39,036 nucleotides of DNA from an uncultured Veillonella sp. (lineage in GTDB: Bacteria > Bacillota > Negativicutes > Veillonellales > Veillonellaceae). Every line of letters begins with the position of its first letter. The stretch's first letter is position 1. The position numbers were made by a program, and so were the translations under genes. The stretch is from the NCBI GenBank assembly GCA_902477915.1, contig CABSJA010000016.1:1-39036 (forward strand), given 5' to 3'. The notes beneath the pieces were generated by a model, which was given only the letters and a program-made list of their open reading frames with translations, did no database searches and was not told the DNA's origin. Shown piece by piece: positions 1 through 8,173 of the stretch.

Positions 1-1087
1 AAAATGGCATGGTTTAAAGGATACAGAACTTCGTTACCGTCAACGTTATGTTGATCTAATTGTAAATCCTGAAGTGCGTGATACATTTGTAAAACGCTCC
101 CAAATCGTTGCTAAAATTCGCGAATACATGATGCGTGATGGCTTTATGGAAGTAGAAACACCAATGATGCATGCTATCCCTGGTGGTGCTGCTGCACGTC
201 CATTCATTACTCATCACAATGCGCTTGATATCGATATTTACATGCGTATTGCACCAGAATTGTACCTCAAACGTTTGATCGTTGGTGGTATGGACCGCGT
301 ATTCGAAATGAACCGTTGTTTCCGTAACGAAGGTATCGATAATCGTCATAACCCAGAATTCACTACTATTGAATCCTACCAAGCTTATGGCGATGTAGAA
401 GATGCAATTCGCTTAACAGAAAACCTTGTATCCTACTGTGCTCAAGAAGTTCTCGGTACACAAGAAATTACATACCAAGGTACTGAAATCAATTTGACTC
501 CACCTTGGAATCGTATCACAATGGCTGAAGGTGTAAAAAAATACACTGGTGAAGACTTTGATGCAGTTACTACTGTAGAAGAAGCTCGTGCTATTGCAGA
601 TCGTTTAAATGTAGAATATACAGAAAATGATGGTATTGGTAAAATCTTAAATCTTTGCTTCGAAGATTATGTAGAAGAAAACTTGATTCAACCAACTATC
701 GTATATGGTCATCCAAAAGAAATTTCTCCACTTGCTAAGGCAAGTCGTGAAAATCCATTGGCTACAGAACGTTTTGAAGCGTTCATTTATGGCCGTGAAT
801 TAGCAAATGGCTTCTCCGAGTTAAATGACCCAATCGACCAAAAACAACGTTTCTTGGATCAATTGAAAGAACGTGAAGCTGGCGATGATGAAGCTCACCG
901 TATGGATGAAGACTTCGTTACAGCTCTTGAATACGGTTTACCTCCAACAGCTGGTTTAGGTGTTGGTATCGACCGTCTTGTTATGTTCTTAACAGACTCT
1001 GCATCCATCCGCGATGTATTGTTGTTCCCATTGATGAAACCAGAAGCTCCTAAGCATATTGAAGCTGAAGAAGAAGCAGCTGAATAA
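1..1087 (+). CDS. lysS: Lysyl-tRNA synthetase, class II (3' part; 5' end outside window)
   Basis: This enzyme attaches lysine to tRNA-Lys using ATP in the cytoplasm. The frame is already open at base 2, where KWHGLKDTELRYRQRY is read, a segment typical of the start of the LysRS catalytic domain. The gene therefore begins upstream and only the catalytic part is present. Class II motif 2 is seen as RVFEMNRCFRNEGID followed by NPEFTTIE. Motif 3 is seen as GLGVGIDRLVMFLT near the C-terminus, followed by the usual SIRDVLLFP. The tail after the core is short and acidic (EAEEEAAE). A strong intrinsic terminator follows the stop codon by 13 bases, so the gene ends its transcription unit. Family assignment is very secure. 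Confidence 0.97.
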   Translation, partial: KWHGLKDTELRYRQRYVDLIVNPEVRDTFVKRSQIVAKIREYMMRDGFMEVETPMMHAIPGGAAARPFITHHNALDIDIYMRIAPELYLKRLIVGGMDRVFEMNRCFRNEGIDNRHNPEFTTIESYQAYGDVEDAIRLTENLVSYCAQEVLGTQEITYQGTEINLTPPWNRITMAEGVKKYTGEDFDAVTTVEEARAIADRLNVEYTENDGIGKILNLCFEDYVEENLIQPTIVYGHPKEISPLAKASRENPLATERFEAFIYGRELANGFSELNDPIDQKQRFLDQLKEREAGDDEAHRMDEDFVTALEYGLPPTAGLGVGIDRLVMFLTDSASIRDVLLFPLMKPEAPKHIEAEEEAAE

Positions 1088-1100
1088 TCTAAAACTAAAA

Positions 1101-1132
1101 GGCTCCCTATTCTTTGAGTAGGGAGTCTTTTT
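1101..1132 (+). terminator. Intrinsic terminator after lysS
   Basis: GGCTCCCTA (1101-1109) pairs with TAGGGAGTC (1119-1127) with one G-T pair, and the stem is followed directly by a T run. It separates lysS from speF. Confidence 0.88.
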
Positions 1133-1219
1133 ATTCGTTATATGTTTTTATACTATGTTTTATTTCATATGTGTTGATTATATATCGAGTGTGATACATA
1201 GTTACGAAAGGAGGAGGCT

Positions 1220-3394
1220 GTGAAACATTTAAAGGTTGCTTTATCTGATTCTGTACAATCCAAAATTGGCTCTTTAGAGGGTCGTATATGTGTTCCTATT
1301 TGTGATACAGATTTTATAGATGTCGGTGCCGTTGTTATTGGTGATTGTGACTTAGATCTTATCAATAATAATCAAATTCATACCTTTGGTATACCTGTTA
1401 TTGTCCTAAGATTTGATGAATCTAAGGATTTATCTTGTTATAAGGAGTGCATAGCATCCATTATAGAGTTTGCCTCTACAAATATGGACGATTGCAAATC
1501 AGAGATAGAAAAGCTTGTAGCAAGCTATGAAGATTCTATTTTACCACCATTTTTCAAGGCTTTATCTGATTATGTAGGCGATCAAAACTCGCAATTTGAT
1601 TGCCCTGGACATCAAGGTGGTCAGTTCTTCTATAAACATCCTACAGGTCGCGCCTTCTACAATTTTTTTGGGGAGAATATATTTAGAGCAGACCTTTGTA
1701 ATGCAGATGTAAAATTAGGGGATCTTTTAATTCACGAAGGCTATGCTTATGATGCGCAAGCGCATGCAGCTAAAGTCTATAATGCTGATAAGACCTATTT
1801 TGTGTTAAATGGTACATCTTCAGCGAATAAGGTAGTTCTTAATGCCCTTTTAACACCGGGCGATATTATCTTATATGATCGGAATAACCATAAATCCATC
1901 TGCCATGGTGGTCTTGTTATGTCTGGTGCTACCCCTATATATCTTGAAACAGCGCGCAATCCTTTTGGCTCCATTGGAGGTATTTTAGATCATTGTTTTG
2001 ATGAAAGTTATATTCGTCAATTAATCGGTGAAAAATCCCCTGAAAAAGCAGAGGCTAAGCGTCCTATTCGACTAGCAGTTATTCAATTAGGCACCTATGA
2101 TGGTACGATTTATAATGCTCGACAAGTATTAGATAAAATTGGTCATCTTTGTGATTATATTTTCTTTGACTCTGCTTGGGTCGGATATGAACAATTTATT
2201 CCTATGATGAAAGATTGTAGCCCGTTACTCTTAGAATTAGGCCCTGATGATCCAGGGATTTTGGTGACTCAATCTGTTCATAAGCAACAAGCTGGTTTTT
2301 CTCAAACCTCTCAAATTCATAAGAAGGATAGTCATATAAAGGGGCAAGACCGTTATGTAGATCATAAACGTTTTAACAACTCCTTTATGATGCACGCGTC
2401 AACCTCGCCATTTTACCCCTTATTTGCCTCTCTCGATGTAAATGCTAAAATCCATGAAGGTGAGTTGGGACAAAAACTGTGGCGTGAGTGTGTTGAAGTT
2501 GCTATTGATGCTCGTAAAGCTGTATTGAAGCAATGCAAATATCTTCGCCCGTTAGTGCCACCGATAGTGCATGGCAAAAAATGGGAAGAAGGAAATACAC
2601 AAGTCATGGCGGAAGATGTAAATTATTTTGCCTTTGAACCAGAAGCGAAGTGGCATTCATTTAAAGGCTATGGTAAGGGGCAGTATTTTATCGATCCTTG
2701 TAAGTTCCAACTGATTACACCAGGAATTAATGTAGAGACCGGAGAATACGAAGCGTTTGGCATTCCTGCTAATATTCTTGCTAATTATTTACGGGAAAAT
2801 CGTATCATCCCTGAAAAATGTGATTTAAATACGATCTTATTCCTTATGACACCAGCAGAATCTAAGCATAAGATGGATGAGCTCGTGGAGGAACTCGTTC
2901 GCTTTGAAGACCTTATAGATCGCGATGCACCTATGGAGGAAGTATTACCATCTATTTACTATAGTCATATAGAGAAATATAAAGGTTATAGTATTCGTCA
3001 GCTATGTCAAGAAATGCATGATTTTTATAAGTCTAGAAATGTAAGCCTCTTACAACAACGGCTATTTTCTCGTGAATACTTCCCAGACTATGTGATGAAT
3101 CCACAAGAGGCAAACTTTGAGTTTCAACGTAACAAGGGTGAGTTGGTGCCATTATGTGAAGCAGAAGGTCGTATTGCTCTTGAGGGCGCTCTACCGTACC
3201 CACCTGGTGTATTGTGCGTGCAACCTGGGGAACGTTGGTCTAAGACTGCTTGTGACTATTTCTTGGCTTTAGAGGAAGGCATTAATCAACTGCCTGGCTT
3301 TGCTCCAGAAATACAAGGTGTATACATTACTGAACAAGCTAATGGCTATAAACAAGCGTATGGTTATGTATTGAAAAAAGAATATGAAATGTAA
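1220..3394 (+). CDS. speF: Ornithine decarboxylase, inducible type (fold type I, PLP-dependent)
   Basis: Converts ornithine to putrescine and CO2. The 724 residues match the bacterial Orn/Lys/Arg decarboxylase layout: an N-terminal wing domain (about 1-105), a PLP-binding core (about 110-420) and a C-terminal domain. The PLP lysine is K355 in SVHKQQAGFSQTSQIHKK; other landmarks are NGTSSANK, RNNHKS and FDSAWVGYE. From memory the protein is very close to enterobacterial SpeF along its whole length, which favours ornithine over lysine as substrate. Start is GTG at 1220 with AAAGGAGGAGG just upstream. A possible -10 (TATACT, 1149-1154) lies upstream, but its -35 is unconvincing. No putrescine/ornithine antiporter gene (potE) is adjacent, unlike the enteric operon; a purine-permease remnant lies downstream instead. 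Putrescine may go to acid resistance or to peptidoglycan modification (inference). Confidence 0.93.
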   Translation: MKHLKVALSDSVQSKIGSLEGRICVPICDTDFIDVGAVVIGDCDLDLINNNQIHTFGIPVIVLRFDESKDLSCYKECIASIIEFASTNMDDCKSEIEKLVASYEDSILPPFFKALSDYVGDQNSQFDCPGHQGGQFFYKHPTGRAFYNFFGENIFRADLCNADVKLGDLLIHEGYAYDAQAHAAKVYNADKTYFVLNGTSSANKVVLNALLTPGDIILYDRNNHKSICHGGLVMSGATPIYLETARNPFGSIGGILDHCFDESYIRQLIGEKSPEKAEAKRPIRLAVIQLGTYDGTIYNARQVLDKIGHLCDYIFFDSAWVGYEQFIPMMKDCSPLLLELGPDDPGILVTQSVHKQQAGFSQTSQIHKKDSHIKGQDRYVDHKRFNNSFMMHASTSPFYPLFASLDVNAKIHEGELGQKLWRECVEVAIDARKAVLKQCKYLRPLVPPIVHGKKWEEGNTQVMAEDVNYFAFEPEAKWHSFKGYGKGQYFIDPCKFQLITPGINVETGEYEAFGIPANILANYLRENRIIPEKCDLNTILFLMTPAESKHKMDELVEELVRFEDLIDRDAPMEEVLPSIYYSHIEKYKGYSIRQLCQEMHDFYKSRNVSLLQQRLFSREYFPDYVMNPQEANFEFQRNKGELVPLCEAEGRIALEGALPYPPGVLCVQPGERWSKTACDYFLALEEGINQLPGFAPEIQGVYITEQANGYKQAYGYVLKKEYEM

Positions 3395-3423
3395 ATTTAT
3401 ACGATTTGATACAAGGACTGTAG

Positions 3424-3537
3424 GAATTTACTAAAATTTCTTATACATTGATTAAACTGACAACAGGCCGTCGTCGTGAAATTCATCCTATTATGTATAT
3501 CATGACTGTGGCGTTCATCATTCACTTTGCTATTTAA
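3424..3537 (+). pseudogene. 3' remnant of an NCS2-type purine permease
   Basis: Between speF and guaD a frame of 37 codons, opened by a TAG at 3421 and closed by TAA at 3535, has no good start codon or ribosome binding site. Its peptide contains TLIKLTTGRRREIHPIMYI followed by a hydrophobic MTVAFIIHFAI end. This resembles, from memory, the last cytoplasmic loop and final membrane segment of AzgA/PbuG-type adenine/guanine/hypoxanthine permeases. The rest of such a protein (about 400 residues) is absent; upstream sequence runs straight into the 3' end of speF. A purine permease would fit next to guanine deaminase. I infer that most of it was deleted or replaced when speF arrived. Alternatives are a chance hydrophobic frame or a short expressed peptide. 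Confidence 0.55.
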
Positions 3538-3549
3538 ATAGCATATACT
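3521..3549 (+). promoter_or_regulatory. Likely guaD promoter with a palindromic operator in the spacer
   Basis: A -35-like TTCACT (3521-3526) and a -10 TATACT (3544-3549) are 17 bases apart. The spacer is filled by the perfect 16-base palindrome TGCTATTTAAATAGCA (3528-3543). The octamer ATAGCATA at 3538-3545 recurs at 3559-3566, 21 bases (two helical turns) downstream. A repressor bound here would block the polymerase; its identity is unknown. Confidence 0.5.
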
Positions 3550-3638
3550 ATGAATCATATAGCATAGTCTATTAAAGAAAAAACTAGCGTGTTATATGAG
3601 CTTAGCATTTTAGGGCTCTAATTACGCGAGGAGGTTAT

Positions 3639-4928
3639 ATGAATTCGACAGTTATTTTAAAAGGGAATATCTTATATACACCGCGTCCTTCAGAATTTAT
3701 ATCCATTCAACATGGCTATATTATTGCCGTAGATGGTGTAGTTGTATATTGTGGTGAAAGTATTCCACCAGCCTATGCAGATTGTGAGGTTACTGATTAT
3801 GGTGATAATCTCATTATTCCAGGATTTGTAGATACACATGCACATGCTCCACAGTATTGTAATCGTGGCCTTGGGATGGATAAAGAACTCTTACCTTGGT
3901 TAGAAACCTATACATTTCCTGAAGAGGCAAAGTTTAGTGATCTAGATTATGCACGGTTAGTATATGGCGCCTTTGTCCAAGACTTATGGCGCAATGGGAC
4001 TACTAGAAGTATACTGTTTGGCACTATCCATAAAGAGAGCACATTAGTGTTGATGGAACTTTTACAAAAAGCTGGATTATCTGCCTATGTAGGCAAGGTC
4101 AATATGGACCGCAATAGCCCAGATTTCTTGATTGAAGAAACAAGTCAATCTTTAGCGGATACGAAAGACTGGTTAGAGGCATCGGCTCAATTTGGTCCAT
4201 TGGTAAAACCTATTATTACCCCTCGTTTTGTACCATCTTGCACGAGCGAGTTAATGGATGGCCTTGGTACATTATCAGAAGAGTACAAGGTCCCAGTTCA
4301 ATCCCATTTATCTGAAAATCACGGTGAAATTGATTGGGTAGCAGCATTACATCCTGAGTCACCAAATTATACAGATGTGTATTATGAACATAAATTGATG
4401 GGGCGGACGCCAACGGTAATGGCTCATTGCATTCATTTAAGTGACGTAGAAATGGATCGTATGGCAGAAACACAAACTATGGTATCTCATTGTCCATATT
4501 CCAATGTAAATCTATCAAGTGGTATCGCACCGATTCGTAAGCTAATGAAACGGAATATACCAATTGGTTTAGGCTCTGATATTTCTGGTGGTCATATGGT
4601 ATCAATGGCAAAGGTTCTTACAGAAGCCATTGGATTATCTAAAATGAAATGGGTGGAAGTAGATTCAAATTATGCGCCCCTCACATTAAGTGAAGCCTTC
4701 TACATGGCTACGAAGGGTGGAGGCAAGTTCTTTGGTAAGGTGGGGAGCTTTGAAAAAGGTTGTGACCTAGATGCCATTATTATTGATGACACATCACTCT
4801 TTGACCCAAATGAACGCACCTTAGAAGAGCGGTTAGAGCGTTGGTTATATGTTGGTGATGATCGACATATCGTTGAGCGCTATGTAGGGGGCCGCGTATT
4901 ACCTAATCCGCAAGGTTTTCAAGGTTAA
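3639..4928 (+). CDS. guaD: Guanine deaminase (amidohydrolase superfamily)
   Basis: Hydrolyses guanine to xanthine and ammonia in the cytoplasm, the entry to purine salvage or catabolism. The 429-residue protein has the metallo-amidohydrolase layout: a small N-terminal beta-sandwich, then a TIM barrel with metal ligands in PGFVDTHAHAPQY (H67 and H69). Further metal or catalytic residues lie in SHLSENHGEIDWV, MAHCIHLSD and GLGSDISGGHMVSM. The PQY after the HxH motif and the RSILFGT and GKVNMDRN segments are typical of GuaD and not of cytosine deaminase or of chlorohydrolases such as AtzA. ATG start at 3639 has GAGGAGG upstream. A terminator follows, so it appears to be transcribed alone from the palindrome-bearing promoter. 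No intact purine transporter is adjacent. Confidence 0.92.
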   Translation: MNSTVILKGNILYTPRPSEFISIQHGYIIAVDGVVVYCGESIPPAYADCEVTDYGDNLIIPGFVDTHAHAPQYCNRGLGMDKELLPWLETYTFPEEAKFSDLDYARLVYGAFVQDLWRNGTTRSILFGTIHKESTLVLMELLQKAGLSAYVGKVNMDRNSPDFLIEETSQSLADTKDWLEASAQFGPLVKPIITPRFVPSCTSELMDGLGTLSEEYKVPVQSHLSENHGEIDWVAALHPESPNYTDVYYEHKLMGRTPTVMAHCIHLSDVEMDRMAETQTMVSHCPYSNVNLSSGIAPIRKLMKRNIPIGLGSDISGGHMVSMAKVLTEAIGLSKMKWVEVDSNYAPLTLSEAFYMATKGGGKFFGKVGSFEKGCDLDAIIIDDTSLFDPNERTLEERLERWLYVGDDRHIVERYVGGRVLPNPQGFQG

Positions 4929-4977
4929 TAGTTAATCTGTATTAAAGTTGAAAAAAAGAATTTACATAGTATCCATA

Positions 4978-5019
4978 ACAGGTAGTTTGTATAGTATGCA
5001 AGCTACCTGTTTTATTTTG
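4978..5019 (+). terminator. Intrinsic terminator after guaD
   Basis: ACAGGTAG (4978-4985) pairs perfectly with CTACCTGT (5003-5010) around a 17-base loop and is followed by TTTTATTTT. Confidence 0.8.
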
Positions 5020-5027
5020 ACCTCGTG

Positions 5028-5055
5028 TTGCGCATCAATGCCTGTGGTGTATAAT
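5028..5055 (+). promoter_or_regulatory. Sigma-A-type promoter for the CDF transporter gene
   Basis: TTGCGC (5028-5033), a 16-base spacer and a perfect TATAAT (5050-5055) lie just after the guaD terminator and 36 bases before the start codon. Confidence 0.65.
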
Positions 5056-5090
5056 AAAAAGATGTATAAATTAAGAAAGTGGGGGACTTG

Positions 5091-6044
5091 ATGGATATAT
5101 TAGGGGCAAGGCGCTCTATAGAACAGAAGTTACTTATGCAATCCGTAGGGCTAATGGCCCTTGTAGCGGTAAGTGGCACTATAATGGGGATTGTTACAGG
5201 ATCTAGCGCGGTCTTATTAGATGGCGTATTTTCCTTTGTCGATGTTGTAATTAAGATCATGATGCTTATGACGGCCAAGTTAATAGCCCGTGAAACGAGT
5301 AAGCGCTTTCAATTTGGCTATTGGCAGTTTGAACCTTTAGTACTCGCCGTAGAAGGCTTCTTTATATTACTAATTGTAATTTACGCTCTATCTAGTGGCA
5401 TTACAGATCTGATATCGGGTGGCCGTCATGTAGATTTTGGACCAGCTATTTATTATGCCATCTTCTTTACCGTTGCTGATACAATCTATTACTTGTATGT
5501 ACGACGGATTAACAAGAGCTTACAGTCCAACTTAATTAAATTTGATAATGTGAGTTGGTATGTTGACGCGTTACTTGAAGCAGCTATCTTGATCAGCTTT
5601 GTAGTGGCTATTATGTTAGAAGGAACTGAATATGCTGATTGGGCAGCGTATATTGACCCGATTGTTCTCATCGTATTAGCCGTACAAATGATACCGTCTG
5701 CATTCCGTATTATCATCCCATCCGTAAAACAAGTATTGGGATGGGCACCGACTTCATTGCATAATGAAGTGCAGGAAATCATGGATCACTTTATGGAAAA
5801 GTACAATTTCAAAGATTACGTTTCTAGTGTACAAGTATATGGGAACACTCGAATTATTGAAATTGATATTTTAGTTCGTAAGAACTTCCCATATCAAACG
5901 ATTGCTGAAATCGATGCGATTCGCAATGAAATTGACCAAGAAATCGGAGGGAATCCAACGGAAAAATGGGTAACCATTTCTTTCACAGGCACCCGAAAAT
6001 GGATGGCAAAAGATTATTTATTAGAAGAAGATGATGATGAATAG
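5091..6044 (+). CDS. Cation diffusion facilitator (CDF) family transporter, atypical
   Basis: A predicted inner-membrane divalent-cation/proton antiporter of 317 residues. Several hydrophobic segments form the N-terminal membrane domain (about residues 15-210). The C-terminal part is soluble and resembles the CDF cytoplasmic domain (IIEIDILVRKNFP, then an acidic tail LLEEDDDE). Membrane helix 2 has the metal-site spacing DxxxxxxD (LLDGVFSFVD). In helix 5, where zinc/iron CDF proteins carry HxxxD, this protein reads SWYVDALLEA, so the histidine is replaced. This suggests a different metal, as in the group annotated as predicted Co/Zn/Cd transporters. I prefer ATG 5091, preceded by GTGGGGG, over GTG 5079, which overlaps that ribosome binding site. 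Its substrate cannot be read from the sequence. Confidence 0.82.
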   Translation: MDILGARRSIEQKLLMQSVGLMALVAVSGTIMGIVTGSSAVLLDGVFSFVDVVIKIMMLMTAKLIARETSKRFQFGYWQFEPLVLAVEGFFILLIVIYALSSGITDLISGGRHVDFGPAIYYAIFFTVADTIYYLYVRRINKSLQSNLIKFDNVSWYVDALLEAAILISFVVAIMLEGTEYADWAAYIDPIVLIVLAVQMIPSAFRIIIPSVKQVLGWAPTSLHNEVQEIMDHFMEKYNFKDYVSSVQVYGNTRIIEIDILVRKNFPYQTIAEIDAIRNEIDQEIGGNPTEKWVTISFTGTRKWMAKDYLLEEDDDE

Positions 6045-6106
6045 TATAAAAATCAATTAGAAATCTAGTAGATAGCTTATAATTTAATGATAAATACACC
6101 AATATA

Positions 6107-6115
6107 TGGTATACT
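6107..6115 (+). promoter_or_regulatory. Extended -10 promoter for serS
   Basis: TGG followed by TATACT (6110-6115) fits an extended -10 element 54 bases before the serS start. No clear -35 is visible. There is no room for, and no sign of, a T-box leader. Confidence 0.45.
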
Positions 6116-6168
6116 TAAACGTATTGAATATATTGTTCGTAGCATAGTTGGAAGATGAGGTTTATAGT

Positions 6169-7449
6169 ATGTTAGACTTGAAATTTGTCCGTGAAAATAT
6201 TGATTTAGTGCAACAAAACTTAGATAATCGTCACACGAAAGGCGATTTAGAAACCTTTGTATCCGCTTATGATGAACGTCGTCAGTTGATTGGTAAAGTA
6301 GAGGAGTTAAAAGCTCTTCGTAATTCCGTAACTGAAGAAATTAGCCAATTAAAACGCAATAAAGAAAATGCGGATGATAAAATCGCAGAAATGAAAAAAG
6401 TAGGCGATGATATTGCAGAGCTTGATAATCGTATCCGCGATGTAGAAGCTAAATTACGTGATGCGGCTTTGATGTTGCCAAATATGTGCGATGCATCTGT
6501 TCCTGTTGGTGCTGATGAAGATGAAAATGTGGAACAACGTAAATGGGGCGAACCACGTCAATTTGACTTTGATGTACAAGCTCATTGGGATTTAGGTGAA
6601 AATCTTGATATCCTTGATTTCAATCGCGCTGGTAAAATGAGCGGTGCTCGTTTCACTGTATATAAAGGCTTGGGTGCTCGTTTAGAACGTGCTCTCATTA
6701 ACTTCATGGTTGATCTTCATGTAGATAAACAAGGCTACACTGAAATGATGACTCCATACATGGTAACGCGTGAAACTTTGACAGGTACTGGTCAATTACC
6801 TAAATTTGCTGAAGATATGTACCATGTAGAAGATACTGAATATTTCTTGATTCCTACCGCAGAGGTTACATTGACTAACTATCACAGTGGCGAAATCTTG
6901 AGCGAAGAGGAATTGCCAAAATATTATACTGCATTTACTGCATGCTTCCGTGCTGAAGCAGGGTCTGCAGGTCGTGATACTCGTGGTCTTATCCGTCAAC
7001 ATCAATTCAACAAAGTTGAAATGGTTAAATTAGCTAAACCTGAAGATTCTTACAAAGAATTAGAAACATTGACTGATAATGCAGAAGAAGTATTGCGCTT
7101 ATTGGAGTTGCCATTCCGTGTAATTACACTTTGTACAGGTGATATTGGCTTTGGTTCTGCTAAAACATATGATGTAGAGGTATGGATGCCAGCTCAAGGC
7201 AAGTATAGAGAGATTTCTTCTTGCTCTAATATGACTGATTTCCAAGCTCGTCGTGCAAACATTAAATTCCGTCGTGGACCTAAAGGTAAACCAGAATTCG
7301 TTCATACATTAAATGGCTCTGGTCTTGCTGTAGGTCGTACAGTAGCAGCTATCTTGGAAAACTATCAACAAGCTGATGGTTCTGTTGTGATTCCTAAAGT
7401 ACTTGTACCTTACATGGGCGGCGTAGAAGTAATTAAGGCTGGAAAATAA
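6169..7449 (+). CDS. serS: Seryl-tRNA synthetase
   Basis: Charges tRNA-Ser (and tRNA-Sec where present) with serine. The 426-residue protein has the N-terminal antiparallel coiled-coil arm that clasps the tRNA (about residues 25-105, rich in K/E/R) and a class II catalytic core. Motif 2 is FRAEAGSAGRDTRGLIRQHQ, followed by FNKVE, and motif 3 includes NGSGLAVGRTVAAILENYQ. Start is ATG 6169 (MLDLKFVREN, the usual SerRS beginning), with GATGAGG eight bases upstream; the longer frame from TTG 6148 has no support. The next gene follows after only 13 bases, so serS is probably co-transcribed with the aldolase and perhaps with glpX. Confidence 0.97.
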   Translation: MLDLKFVRENIDLVQQNLDNRHTKGDLETFVSAYDERRQLIGKVEELKALRNSVTEEISQLKRNKENADDKIAEMKKVGDDIAELDNRIRDVEAKLRDAALMLPNMCDASVPVGADEDENVEQRKWGEPRQFDFDVQAHWDLGENLDILDFNRAGKMSGARFTVYKGLGARLERALINFMVDLHVDKQGYTEMMTPYMVTRETLTGTGQLPKFAEDMYHVEDTEYFLIPTAEVTLTNYHSGEILSEEELPKYYTAFTACFRAEAGSAGRDTRGLIRQHQFNKVEMVKLAKPEDSYKELETLTDNAEEVLRLLELPFRVITLCTGDIGFGSAKTYDVEVWMPAQGKYREISSCSNMTDFQARRANIKFRRGPKGKPEFVHTLNGSGLAVGRTVAAILENYQQADGSVVIPKVLVPYMGGVEVIKAGK

Positions 7450-7462
7450 GAGGGGGCATTCT

Positions 7463-8107
7463 ATGAAGTTCTTTATTGATACAGCAGAATTTGATGAGAT
7501 TAAAGAGGCGTATGCTTTTGGTTTTATCGATGGTGTTACTACTAATCCATCCCTTATCGTGAAAGCTAAACGCGATTTAAAACAAGTTATTTCTGAAATT
7601 GCAAATCTTGTAGAAGGTCCTGTAAGTGCAGAGGTTATTGCTTCCGATGCAGAAGGCATGATCGCTGAAGCTCATGAGCTTGTAAAATTAGGCTCTAATG
7701 TAGTTATTAAAGTGCCTATGACTCCAGAAGGCCTTAAAGCTGTTGCCGTGTTGAGCAAAGAAGGTATTAAAACAAATGTAACATTAATCTTCTCTGCTAA
7801 CCAAGCTTTATTGGCAGCCCGTGCAGGTGCTACCTATGTGAGTCCATTTGTGGGTCGCATTGATGATATTAGCATGGATGGCCTTACATTAATTCAAGAT
7901 ATTGCAGACATATTTGCTATTCATGGCATTGAAACTGAAATTATTGCAGCTAGTGTGAGAACGCCATTGCATATTATTCAATGTGCTAAAGCCGGTGCTC
8001 ATATTGCAACAGTGCCATTCAAAGTACTTATGCAAGCTATGAAACATCCATTGACGGATGCAGGGCTTGAAAAATTTATGGCAGATTGGAAACAAGCTAA
8101 TCAATAA
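7463..8107 (+). CDS. Transaldolase-like / fructose-6-phosphate aldolase family protein
   Basis: A 214-residue small-type transaldolase (TalC/Fsa family), a single TIM barrel. The Schiff-base lysine is K83 in NVVIKVPMT. Other landmarks are FIDTAEFDEIKEA at the N-terminus, DGVTTNPSLI, TNVTLIFSANQALLAARAGA and SPFVGRIDDI. The family includes true transaldolases (sedoheptulose-7-phosphate + glyceraldehyde-3-phosphate exchange) and fructose-6-phosphate aldolases, and sequence alone does not decide. Standing next to glpX in a likely gluconeogenic organism, a role in making pentose and hexose phosphates from triose units is the best inference. GAGGGGG lies just before ATG 7463. Confidence 0.9.
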   Translation: MKFFIDTAEFDEIKEAYAFGFIDGVTTNPSLIVKAKRDLKQVISEIANLVEGPVSAEVIASDAEGMIAEAHELVKLGSNVVIKVPMTPEGLKAVAVLSKEGIKTNVTLIFSANQALLAARAGATYVSPFVGRIDDISMDGLTLIQDIADIFAIHGIETEIIAASVRTPLHIIQCAKAGAHIATVPFKVLMQAMKHPLTDAGLEKFMADWKQANQ

Positions 8108-8173
8108 GTTAAGTATTCGGCTCAATGTAAGAGTCATATTACAATACACACAGGACTTATAAGGAGGCCTATT

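Noticed and set aside
3424..3537. Reading the relic as a remnant of potE, the usual partner of speF
   Set aside because: The GRRREIHPIMYI segment does not resemble the PotE C-terminus as I recall it, and fits purine permeases next to guaD better.
3538..3638. Possible purine riboswitch before guaD
   Set aside because: I could not find the conserved three-way junction core or loop sequences; the palindromic promoter explains the visible structure better.
6045..6168. Possible T-box leader before serS
   Set aside because: Only 124 bases separate the genes, there is no T-box consensus and no terminator/antiterminator pair.
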